NCBI GenBank assembly: GCA_002498455.1
Contig: DAHO01000050.1
Location: 15,991-44,773, forward strand
Direction: 5' to 3'
Length of the DNA: 28,783 nucleotides
Source: Euryarchaeota archaeon UBA602
Lineage (GTDB): Archaea; Thermoplasmatota; Poseidoniia; Poseidoniales; Thalassarchaeaceae
Shown here: positions 9,501 through 15,819 of the stretch, piece after piece
Layout of the letters: each line of letters starts with the position of its first letter
How positions within the stretch are numbered: position 1 is the stretch's first letter
The notes under the pieces: generated by a model
What the model saw: the letters and a program-made list of their open reading frames with translations, nothing else
Database searches by the model: none
Told to the model about the DNA's origin: nothing
Made by a program: the position numbers and the translations under genes

Positions 9501-11220
9501 TGGTAGCATTTCACAGACGGACATCTGTATCAGAGCCACGGGTACACTGAATATGGATGGAACCACAATCGGAGACTGCGATATGTATGCACTGTGGGCA
9601 ACGGAGGCCTCTCTTTGGATCGAAGACATCGACCTTATCTCCGGTAGTTCCAATGGTGCATGGATCCAGCAAAGTGAAGGAATGATCTCAGGTTGGCAAA
9701 GCTCTGGATTCGACGGCGATGGCGCAGTCCTGTTCCTCCAAATGGTCGATGGCGCTCTCTCCGTGAGCAACATGAATCTTTCAACCGGAGTCGGTGAGGC
9801 CGCACTGCGAATCGAAGGTGCCGATGAGTTCGAAATGTCAGATTCCACCATCAGTGGAGCACCGGGAGTGTATATTCAAGAAAGCGAATTGCGTTTGGTT
9901 CGAGTTGATTTGACTGGACAGGGCGCAGGGGATGGAATCACTGTCCACGGAACTCCTTCAGGCGGCACCATCATCGATGATTGTGACATTGACAATTACG
10001 CAACAGCACTGCGGATGTCGGGTGACATTGACGAAGCGGCTGGGGCAGGTGTTCAGGTCTTGAATTCACATTTGCATGCCCCATACTCGATTGCTTCGGT
10101 AAACATTCCATTCAGTGTTGAAGGAGGCGAATTGGACGGGACCATCCACATGGATGGTTTGGACAAACCATGGTCTGCTACCGTTGTGGATCATGATGAT
10201 CTAGAGGTCGAAATTATCGGCGGTGCAATTCTATACATGGCTCATACATGGGCGGTCAATGCTCCGCAAGGAACGATAATTTCCATGACCATTCCAGAAT
10301 TTGATTTCACTCTGGGCGAACAACAGTTCGAATGGCTTGATCCGACACAACTCACCCTCATCCATGAGGCACACACCGATTCAGGAATGACCGACGCCTG
10401 GACAGCGCAATGGTTGGCCAATTCTGACGGGTATCTACCGTTGACGGGACAACTTCAACTCAACACCTCCGGTCAACGACTTCTGAACATTGAATTGACG
10501 GTAAATTCCCCTCCTGTGGTGACCATTGAATCTCCACAACCCATGGAAATGAATGCTGGACAGATGCTCAATTTTTCCGCCACCGCAACCGATCCGAATG
10601 GAGATGAAATCATCGAATGGATATGGGTCTTCGAGAGTGGGGATTTCACACGACTCATCGGCGATACTGCATCGGGAACGACGTCCGATACTGAGCAGGG
10701 TGAGTGGTATCTTCGAGCCACTGCCATTGATGTTCATGGAGCTGAAGGGACGGCCACCGTCGCCATCACAGTCAACGCTGCCGATGCGGACAATGATTAC
10801 ATCGAAAGTTGTCCATCCACTGGTCCCAATGCTTGGTGGGATGCCCTGAACAACCGCTTCTGTGGTCCAGATGTCTTCGATGTCGATGATGACAATGACA
10901 ATTTCCGTGATGAGGCAGATTTGTTCCCATTCGATCCTTGCGCGCACCACGACACCGATGACGATGGGTTGCCCAATTCTATCGCTAATAATTGCGAGAC
11001 TAATCTTGTGGCTGATGATGATGACGATGGGGACGGTGTACCTGATTCCCAAGACATTGACCCCTTGGATCCAGGTGTTGGTGCCTTCACAGAGAGCGAT
11101 GATCGTTCTCTTATTGCAACGCTTTGCAGCCCCGCTGTTGTTCTCTCACTCGGTCTGCTGATTCTGTTCTCCACCTTCGCGTATTTGCGATACAATGTGG
11201 ACATACGCCGAGACGAGTAG
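6547..11220 (+). CDS. Giant secreted beta-helix surface protein with Asp-rich calcium repeats and membrane anchor
   Basis: 1557 residues. Residues 1-23 form a signal peptide (M-R-Q-Q-W start, hydrophobic to I-L-I-A-A). Residues ~35-560 and ~860-1230 read as right-handed parallel beta-helix, with repeating short strands rich in I-x-I/V-x-G/D/S. Two carboxypeptidase-regulatory-like modules interrupt it (~570-620 with G-Q-S-I-A-G-A-S-V, and ~780-860). A PKD/cadherin-like module follows (~1321-1412, with T-A-T-D-P-N-G-D-E-I), then thrombospondin-type-3-like calcium repeats (~1414-1515, with D-V-D-D-D-N-D, D-T-D-D-D-G-L-P and D-D-D-D-D-G-D-G-V-P-D). One C-terminal helix (~1525-1547) anchors it, leaving a short basic tail. 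It is probably a cell-surface adhesin or polysaccharide-binding protein; no catalytic residues were identified. The start is the first ATG after tRNA-Pro. Confidence 0.9.
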   Translation: MRQQWFSSLALAALFLIPILIAAPEALREHTHEGVVYTSDQTWSGNFSLDENVVIASGATLLIESGTHINVTEDITITIQGNLQIHGTTEAPVSIWGSWFAENSVQARWQGFLLDSGSVASVLHAMISDSRGGFDVESGASLTIESTHFVDSMIGVWNKGSMMGAGFECQSATTTCLRVDGIANLDRVASSNSAGVVHIANGGDATIDLIESELDSDVLVLDGGSTYSGEIQAAGFTRMIRASDSVTATVTAIATGTGETLVDASMVAGLELINGNTTNITVSRILIGTVQDIRMSSIEYECDGTANCIDAQIQGELVVTDSLFAQQPSDSSVFTRLRGDGIVRMDNITLASSTVLFDVAGNGQFNISDSQLSVHSAGTISGWGLEMANSSMVGVENGLTLLDVQSSISDSEFSRTFSMSDSTSFGLRAVWSEVLLDDVIVAGWNDGIRCESACTITGTSVNAGDGGRNSGSALTCDGGLIKLQSVETSASDVGIDLIDGQVHIEEWSVDMAHRTYGIQLANDAHATIRNMPSYTSSGVHDGFGDGTLLWGSTGAPDLAVTIEQSFSESTITVTDLVGQSIAGASVTSHGFFEMTDSAGLATLPLLSSGSLVEAEDSSSGMGSSATIAPPGGDLQIAVIPGTGDWTIPAGVDARLTTGQFVLDGNLTIESTATLTLIDASLNIPLDANLNIQSNGLLKGDNGTFSGGTATLTAGVPLQGVGKGLTVNTDVTFICYDPWTWVNTSIAGSLHLNQDCELILAGGQASGSVTVEEDASLTQRSYLSVTVLDAGEPAENADVAVDGWLQSTDLNGKAETWFTWKTVDENGATVSDSQRTVIIQYADLNRYKSWIPTSNAEMEVMISTIKEETLSQSMRLESVFSPWHLGHDLYVSSGTTLEVMADTELSLAPEIGIEIEGTVLTGEAWIGGYASSGITVGPNGLLQMTTTLYSGGPITVGASGSASLASVTVSDAPLTVSTNGVLEIIDGSISQTDICIRATGTLNMDGTTIGDCDMYALWATEASLWIEDIDLISGSSNGAWIQQSEGMISGWQSSGFDGDGAVLFLQMVDGALSVSNMNLSTGVGEAALRIEGADEFEMSDSTISGAPGVYIQESELRLVRVDLTGQGAGDGITVHGTPSGGTIIDDCDIDNYATALRMSGDIDEAAGAGVQVLNSHLHAPYSIASVNIPFSVEGGELDGTIHMDGLDKPWSATVVDHDDLEVEIIGGAILYMAHTWAVNAPQGTIISMTIPEFDFTLGEQQFEWLDPTQLTLIHEAHTDSGMTDAWTAQWLANSDGYLPLTGQLQLNTSGQRLLNIELTVNSPPVVTIESPQPMEMNAGQMLNFSATATDPNGDEIIEWIWVFESGDFTRLIGDTASGTTSDTEQGEWYLRATAIDVHGAEGTATVAITVNAADADNDYIESCPSTGPNAWWDALNNRFCGPDVFDVDDDNDNFRDEADLFPFDPCAHHDTDDDGLPNSIANNCETNLVADDDDDGDGVPDSQDIDPLDPGVGAFTESDDRSLIATLCSPAVVLSLGLLILFSTFAYLRYNVDIRRDE

Positions 11221-11228
11221 GTGTTCAA

Positions 11229-11771
11229 ATGCAATCTCAAATCGCCATGATTGTCATTGGGCTGACCGCCTGTATTGTGTTGTTTGACGGATGGAAATTG
11301 AGACGCGCGCATTTGGATATCCCCAACCTGGGTCAATTCCCAACAGGGGGCATGGCTTGGAAGAGTCAGGTGGGGCAAGAGTTGGTTCGAAACGTCACGA
11401 TGTTGGGCGCCATTGTCGTGATGATTGTCGCCCCTTGGTTTCTCGCTGAACGAAGCGGCACATCGGTGCATTGGGTCATTATTTTCGATATTTTACTCGC
11501 GATCCATGGCTGTTGGTTAATTCTTCCAAAGCGCTACGCCATTACCAAAGATGCTCTTTGGGTCGACGGATTTTCTGTTGATTGGAATCGTTTGTGGTGG
11601 AGCGGATATGCCGGTGGCTCAAGCATTACGTTGCAACGCAAAGGATGGTGGCGTTTGGCCCCCTTGCCCCTTGGTGGGTCCGAAGACGATTTGGCCGCCG
11701 CCGCCCTCAGAATCGATACCATCCTGATTGGTGAATGGGATACGCTGAAACAATTGCTTGAAGAGGAATAA
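11229..11771 (+). CDS. Small membrane protein with PH-like domain
   Basis: 180 residues. An N-terminal helix (~5-20) and two more hydrophobic segments (~54-72 and ~80-98) are followed by a soluble domain starting around L-P-K-R-Y-A-I-T-K-D-A-L-W-V-D-G-F. The pattern of alternating strands after membrane hairpins resembles bacterial PH-like (bPH2/DUF304) membrane proteins; I hold that loosely. The ATG at 11229 lies 9 bases after the upstream stop with a GGTG ribosome-binding motif, so co-transcription with the beta-helix protein is likely. Confidence 0.7.
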   Translation: MQSQIAMIVIGLTACIVLFDGWKLRRAHLDIPNLGQFPTGGMAWKSQVGQELVRNVTMLGAIVVMIVAPWFLAERSGTSVHWVIIFDILLAIHGCWLILPKRYAITKDALWVDGFSVDWNRLWWSGYAGGSSITLQRKGWWRLAPLPLGGSEDDLAAAALRIDTILIGEWDTLKQLLEEE

Positions 11772-11915
11772 TCGCATAAGCTGGACCCGGCCGAACTTTC
11801 GAAATGCCACCGGTCCATTATGCGCGGGGTGGCGCCTTCTATGGGAAGGATATGCCCCTAGTTTTCGCCCGGGCGCTGCCTAAAATTGCGCGCCTCCTTC
11901 ATTTCACAAATCCGC

Positions 11916-12029
11916 CTATGAGCGATTTGTGGAGACAATTTCACCTGTTCCGTTGCAAGTGCGGCAAGTGCCGCCATTGCGAGAACCGGTTCCATCGCAT
12001 CTATTACAGTCTCGATGTGTACGTGTCAT
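11916..12029 (-). CDS. 37-residue double CxxCxGxG zinc-finger protein
   Basis: A tiny protein made almost wholly of two DnaJ-type zinc motifs: C8-x2-C11-D-G-T-G and C22-x2-C25-N-G-T-G, which together form one four-cysteine zinc site. The ATG at 12029 is preceded by GGAGAAG at a normal ribosome-binding distance, which supports translation. The same frame is open upstream for 78 more codons, but that part lies in the inverted-repeat region and looks non-coding. Motifs of this kind occur in the DnaJ central domain and in the small Bacillus regulator anti-TRAP; the relation here is by motif only. Possible roles are an RNA- or protein-binding adaptor or chaperone accessory. Its function is unknown. 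Confidence 0.65.
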   Translation of the reverse strand: MTRTHRDCNRCDGTGSRNGGTCRTCNGTGEIVSTNRS

Positions 12030-12298
12030 AGTCACTTCTCCGTAGTTATTTTCGCGTCCTACGAGTACGCCCTTCTCAGGTAATTGCCTATTCAGGCAGG
12101 AAAATAACGTTCGAACGCACCCAGCTCGTTTGTAAAACGGAGCAGAGCCCAGCCTGGGATGTAAGGTCAGCTGGGATCCTCCAAAGGGCCATCCACTTCC
12201 AACCCCTAGGGTGCGTTGGCATCTCGAATCGACGTCTTCAGAACGGGGCCATGATGTCCCCACTCCTCGTCTTCACCCGCACAGTTCGACTGCGCGGC
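12030..12298 (-). ncRNA. Candidate structured RNA or long leader upstream of the 37-residue protein
   Basis: About 270 bases without a credible gene hold many inverted repeats: an 8-bp hairpin (12277-12284 with 12290-12297), a 9-bp stem (12114-12122 with 12209-12217), a bulged 8-bp hairpin (12124-12143), CCCAGC/GCTGGG (12148-12153 with 12170-12175), a palindrome (12108-12117) and a 9-bp stem (12045-12053 with 12100-12108) next to the ribosome-binding site of the 37-residue gene. In the first hairpin one pair is a G-U wobble if read from the minus strand but an A-C clash from the plus strand, which favours a minus-strand RNA. The TATA box at 12320-12327 would place a minus-strand start near 12298, at the outer edge of that hairpin. 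It resembles no RNA family I can name. Confidence 0.4.
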
Positions 12299-12319
12299 GA
12301 CCTTGGGAACGACCACTCA

Positions 12320-12327
12320 TATATAAT
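12320..12327. promoter_or_regulatory. Symmetric TATA box, possibly bidirectional
   Basis: TATATAAT with flanking bases (CATATATAATG) reads as a strong archaeal TATA box on both strands. On the plus strand it predicts a start near 12348, ten bases before the ATG of the HNH gene at 12358. On the minus strand it predicts a start near 12298, at the edge of the structured region. A second weaker TATAAT lies at 12354-12359. Confidence 0.5.
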
Positions 12328-12357
12328 GACATCTCAATGTATTGCGATGGCACTATA

Positions 12358-12873
12358 ATGGGAAGCACACTCAAACGGTGCATGGCGAACCGAAGAAGCC
12401 CCAATACACAATTGTCTGATGAAATTATTCACCCAATTCTCCAGCAGCAAAAATCACGCTGTGCGATATGCAATGTTGACACCGAGTCAAGAACCATGAG
12501 TCCAGAACATATCACCCCTTTACGGATGGGTGGAGAAGATATTCCAGAGAATATTCACTACATCTGCAGCCGTTGTCAGAAGTCTCGAAAGGTTACTATT
12601 CGAATCCCCGAAGGACTCGCTGAAGAAGTGTCAAAACAATCCGATTTATCATTTGCTGAAACTGTCAGAATTGCATTAGTTGAGTCCCTAAACAAGGGGG
12701 CGAACCGGATAATTGCCAATCCACCATTTGCCCCCGATCCGAATAATAGATTGAAGCAAGAGAACAAAATATTGCGTCAAAGGATAAAGCTCATTGAACA
12801 GTCTTTGAAATGGAACCCTTACGAGGAATATGTAGGCAAATCACCAGATTTTTCTGATTATTCCAATGTTTGA
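12358..12873 (+). CDS. HNH-like zinc protein fused to a ribbon-helix-helix domain
   Basis: About 171 residues. The N-terminal part carries an HNH nuclease-like fold: C-A-I-C, then P-E-H-I-T-P-L-R-M-G-G, then E-N-I-H-Y-I-C-S-R-C. The position usually occupied by H or N after the last cysteine is Q, so catalytic competence is uncertain. Next comes V-T-I-R-I-P-E-G-L-A-E-E-V and S-F-A-E-T-V-R-I-A-L, a typical ribbon-helix-helix (CopG/MetJ-like) DNA-binding pattern, and then a short coiled coil (N-R-L-K-Q-E-N-K-I-L-R-Q-R-I-K-L-I). The ATG at 12358 lies ~35 bases behind the TATA box; ATG 12382 is an alternative. AT-rich codons set it apart from its neighbours, a possible sign of transfer. It may bind or cut DNA; no partner is evident. 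Confidence 0.75.
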   Translation: MGSTLKRCMANRRSPNTQLSDEIIHPILQQQKSRCAICNVDTESRTMSPEHITPLRMGGEDIPENIHYICSRCQKSRKVTIRIPEGLAEEVSKQSDLSFAETVRIALVESLNKGANRIIANPPFAPDPNNRLKQENKILRQRIKLIEQSLKWNPYEEYVGKSPDFSDYSNV

Positions 12874-14951
12874 TTAACCATCACGCCCCCGAAGGGGGCG
12901 TGGGTTGGATAGAATTTGGTCCAGATGACGCCACCTTGGCGCGAATCGAGACCCTAGCGGAGCAAATCGCTCATCATTCACATCTCTACTACAATGAGGC
13001 CTCACCGGAAATCAGTGATGCTGCGTTCGATGCCCTGTGGGATGAACTCAAGTCGTTGGACCCTAACCATCCACAACTCCGTCGAGTGGGTGCTCCGATT
13101 CCACCCGGCTCGGTCAAGGTGGAGCATCGATTCCCGATGCGCAGTTTGGACAAGGCGACTGAAGACGATGAAGTGGCCCACTTCGTTGCCGAAACCACGG
13201 CTCATGGCCGCCGTTTTATCGCTCAACCCAAACTGGATGGAAGCGCATTGAGCCTCGAGTATCGCCGAGGACGCTTGGTTCGTGCCGCCACCCGTGGAAG
13301 TGGTGAACGAGGTGAGGATGTGACATCGAACGCTTTGCGAATTCCAAACATTCCAGATCGCTTGTCTTGGGAGGGCGATTGTCACATTCGGGGCGAAGTG
13401 GTGATGCATCTCGATGTCTTTCGAGGAAAATACGCAGACATCGCCCCAAACCCTCGCAATCTTGCCGCAGGTAGCCTGCGTCAGAAGAACATCGAAGCGG
13501 GGAAAGGTGACGCCTCAGACTTGATGTTCTACGCCTACGATGTTCTGTTTGTACCCAATGCGGAGAAGCATCCGGACAGCCCGGACGCCCTTGATTTTGA
13601 GAATGACAGTGATTCCATTGTATGGTTGCGGTCCGTGGGTATTACTCCCGCAGAAGAAGTGGTTGTGACCGGTGAAGGTGACGAGGATACCACGCAAGCG
13701 CTTCTTGCAGAAACCGTACGATGGACACAGAACCGTGCGAATGCAAGTTGGGAGATTGATGGAGTTGTGTTCAAATTGGACAACTTGGCTAAAAGAGAAC
13801 TTCTGGGGCAAACCGCCCATCATCCTCGATGGGCATTGGCTTGGAAATTCCCACCCGAAGAAGCGACTACCGTATTGCTTGACATCGATTGGCAAACGGG
13901 CCGTACAGGAGCGGTAACCCCAGTTGCTCGCGTCGCACCTGTGGTCGTGAGTGGCGTTACTGTGGAGAACACAACATTGCACAACGTCGGTGAAGTGGAA
14001 CGTCTCGGTGTCTCGATCGGAGACAAGGTTCGCATCGTCCGTAGAGGCGACGTCATTCCGAAAATCATCGAATCTTTGGGAGTGGCCGAGGCCCGAGACT
14101 TGGAAGGGCGGTTCCATGCGGATGGTAGCCCCTTTTCCGGAGGATTACCACCTCTCTCACCCCCACAGGTCCCTACCGAGTGTCCCGAGTGTGATACTCA
14201 ACTGCAACTGGATGGAGCGTTCCTCCGTTGCACCAATCTGTCTTGCCCATCTCGTCTTTCTCGCGCCATTCTCTACTGGTGCCGTTCCCTTGAGATGGAT
14301 GGTATCGGCGAGAAACTCGTCGAACAATTGTGTGATGCAGGCTTGATTGCAAACATCCCAGATCTCTATCGATTGCAGAAAGCGCAGCTGATTGAATTGG
14401 AGCGCATGGCTGAGAAGTCTGCTGCCAACGTCATCGGCCAACTGGATGCCACTCGAGAAATGCCTCTAGACGTATTTCTCTCGGCCCTAGGACTACCCGG
14501 AATCGGGCCTGAATTGGCCGCTGCATTTGCTGGAGAAATTTGCACCATTGAGTCCCTATTGTCGTTGAGCGCATCGGATATTGAACGGCTAACTTCGATT
14601 GAAGGGGTCGGAAAAACCGTTGCCTTATCACTGATTTCAGGCATCCAAGAACGACTGGAAATGGTTGAAGATTTTAGTCAAATCCTGACGATTACTGAAG
14701 TGGCCAAAACAGAGGCGCCTAACGGCCCTCTAATGGGATACACCTTCTGCATCACCGGTACTCTCAGCCGCCCTCGAAAGGAGATTGCATTGCAAACCAA
14801 GGCGGCTGGAGGCAAGGTCGTCTCTTCTGTTTCAGGGAAATTGGATTACCTGATTGCCGGCGAGAATGCAGGGTCAAAGTTGGAGAAAGCAACCCGATTG
14901 GGTGTGAAAATACTCAATGAAGCAGCGTGGGAATCGATGCTTCAACCATAG
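12870..14951 (+). CDS. ligA: NAD-dependent DNA ligase
   Basis: A full-length bacterial-type LigA (~693 residues), which seals nicks using NAD+. Domains in order: Ia (H-x-x-L-Y-Y, residues ~30-80), adenylation domain with the catalytic lysine in K121-L-D-G and T-R-G-S-G-E-R-G-E-D-V-T following, OB fold (~330-420), four-cysteine zinc finger (C438, C441, C454, C459), helix-hairpin-helix region (~480-600) and a C-terminal BRCT domain (~615-693). The start is uncertain: TTG 12870 overlaps the stop of the HNH gene, GTG 12900 lies within a hairpin, and TTG 12936 is also in frame. Most archaea use ATP-dependent ligases, so this gene was probably acquired from bacteria. Its 3' end overlaps the convergent PAC2 gene by 10 bases. 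Confidence 0.95.
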   Translation: MINHHAPEGGVGWIEFGPDDATLARIETLAEQIAHHSHLYYNEASPEISDAAFDALWDELKSLDPNHPQLRRVGAPIPPGSVKVEHRFPMRSLDKATEDDEVAHFVAETTAHGRRFIAQPKLDGSALSLEYRRGRLVRAATRGSGERGEDVTSNALRIPNIPDRLSWEGDCHIRGEVVMHLDVFRGKYADIAPNPRNLAAGSLRQKNIEAGKGDASDLMFYAYDVLFVPNAEKHPDSPDALDFENDSDSIVWLRSVGITPAEEVVVTGEGDEDTTQALLAETVRWTQNRANASWEIDGVVFKLDNLAKRELLGQTAHHPRWALAWKFPPEEATTVLLDIDWQTGRTGAVTPVARVAPVVVSGVTVENTTLHNVGEVERLGVSIGDKVRIVRRGDVIPKIIESLGVAEARDLEGRFHADGSPFSGGLPPLSPPQVPTECPECDTQLQLDGAFLRCTNLSCPSRLSRAILYWCRSLEMDGIGEKLVEQLCDAGLIANIPDLYRLQKAQLIELERMAEKSAANVIGQLDATREMPLDVFLSALGLPGIGPELAAAFAGEICTIESLLSLSASDIERLTSIEGVGKTVALSLISGIQERLEMVEDFSQILTITEVAKTEAPNGPLMGYTFCITGTLSRPRKEIALQTKAAGGKVVSSVSGKLDYLIAGENAGSKLEKATRLGVKILNEAAWESMLQP
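12882..12902 (+). terminator. Strong GC hairpin at the HNH/ligA junction
   Basis: A perfect 9-bp stem, CACGCCCCC (12882-12890) with GGGGGCGTG (12894-12902), loop GAA, begins 8 bases after the HNH stop. It could end the HNH transcript, or hold back translation of ligA, since the possible GTG start at 12900 lies in its 3' arm. There is no following T-tract. Confidence 0.45.
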
Positions 14952-15739
14952 AGCATCGCATTTGGGCCATCGTCTTCGTGTTCATCGCCTGCAGTTCCAA
15001 GTTGGTGTTCCATCATTGCCTTGATTTGGCTTTCAATTCGTTCCGCTTCTTCAAGAAGAGGATCGGTGTCCAATTCCATAGCCGGCAAGAGTTTGTTCAA
15101 CTTCTCAATGACGCGAGCTGCAGCACGTGCATCTGGAATGCCACCGGTGGCTTCAGCCATGATGCACATCATGTTCAGTTTACGTCGTCGCCCCTCACCG
15201 AGTAGAACCCCACTCATTCCGGCAATCATCCCCGCTTCTAGCAGTGCGATGTCCATATCTTTGAGCTGTTCAATGGCCCAATCGGTTGCACCGATCCCGA
15301 GAAGAGTTTCGTTTGAGTCATCGGAATCCATGACCTCATGACCACTTTCTTGCTGATGGCTGTAGGAATCGACCAAGACTCCAGCGTTGAATCCTTTCTG
15401 ATGACTGTATTCGAGCAGGGCTTCAGCGAGAGGCAACATCATTTTCTGAGGTACTGGGGCTTCGGAGACGAGTACGACAATGCTATCACATTGGTCCATG
15501 TTGCATACGGGTTTTCCCGCATACATTCGAACCGGGGGCATTGGTTTCCCTTCGTGAATCAAAGCGACAGGAGGCAAACGAGAATCGACGACACCACCGA
15601 CAAACTTCAGCTCAAGCCGCTCAATCAAGTAGTGTGCAACAATGCTGCTCACATGACTGACACTGGGGAAGCAGGAAACGACTAACGCTCCTTCCGTGAT
15701 GGCTCCGTCCGAAACTTTGACTCGTGGCAGGTCTCCCAT
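14942..15739 (-). CDS. PAC2 family protein (proteasome-assembly-chaperone-like)
   Basis: 265 residues of the PAC2 family (formerly DUF75), named after the eukaryotic proteasome assembly chaperone and common in archaea. Visible features are an N-terminal strand leading to S-C-F-P-S-V-S-H-V-S-S-I-V-A-H-Y-L, a central V-V-L-V-S-E-A-P-V-P stretch, then G-M-I-A-G-M-S-G-V-L-L-G-E-G-R-R-R-K-L and I-P-D-A-R-A-A-A-R-V-I-E-K-L. An acidic tail ends the chain. Its archaeal role is unproven; proteasome maturation is the usual guess. A second, diverged PAC2 protein lies at 27501-28265. It is convergent with ligA. Confidence 0.85.
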   Translation of the reverse strand: MGDLPRVKVSDGAITEGALVVSCFPSVSHVSSIVAHYLIERLELKFVGGVVDSRLPPVALIHEGKPMPPVRMYAGKPVCNMDQCDSIVVLVSEAPVPQKMMLPLAEALLEYSHQKGFNAGVLVDSYSHQQESGHEVMDSDDSNETLLGIGATDWAIEQLKDMDIALLEAGMIAGMSGVLLGEGRRRKLNMMCIMAEATGGIPDARAAARVIEKLNKLLPAMELDTDPLLEEAERIESQIKAMMEHQLGTAGDEHEDDGPNAMLYG

Positions 15740-15819
15740 GGGTTGGGCCCGCTCATCGGTGATGTTAATGCTTGGGCCGAGTAGGGCAGAGCAGCCGAGG
15801 CTTCGGGAGGAGACGATAC

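Noticed and set aside
10435..11052. Minus-strand ORF of 205 residues rich in isoleucine and valine
   Set aside because: It mirrors the Asp-rich calcium repeats (GAT/GAC read backwards as ATC/GTC) and is not a gene.
11804..12031. Plus-strand ORF of 75 residues with several cysteines
   Set aside because: It is the antisense of the CxxCxGxG gene, which explains the cysteine-like pattern; it has no ribosome-binding site and odd composition.
12117..12150. Resemblance of the plus strand to SRP RNA helix 8 (AAACGGAGCAG)
   Set aside because: The GGAA tetraloop and symmetric internal loop are missing, the flanks cannot pair as helix 5, and the wobble evidence favours the opposite strand.
13515..14117. 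Minus-strand ORF of 200 residues within ligA
   Set aside because: Antisense shadow of conserved ligase domains.
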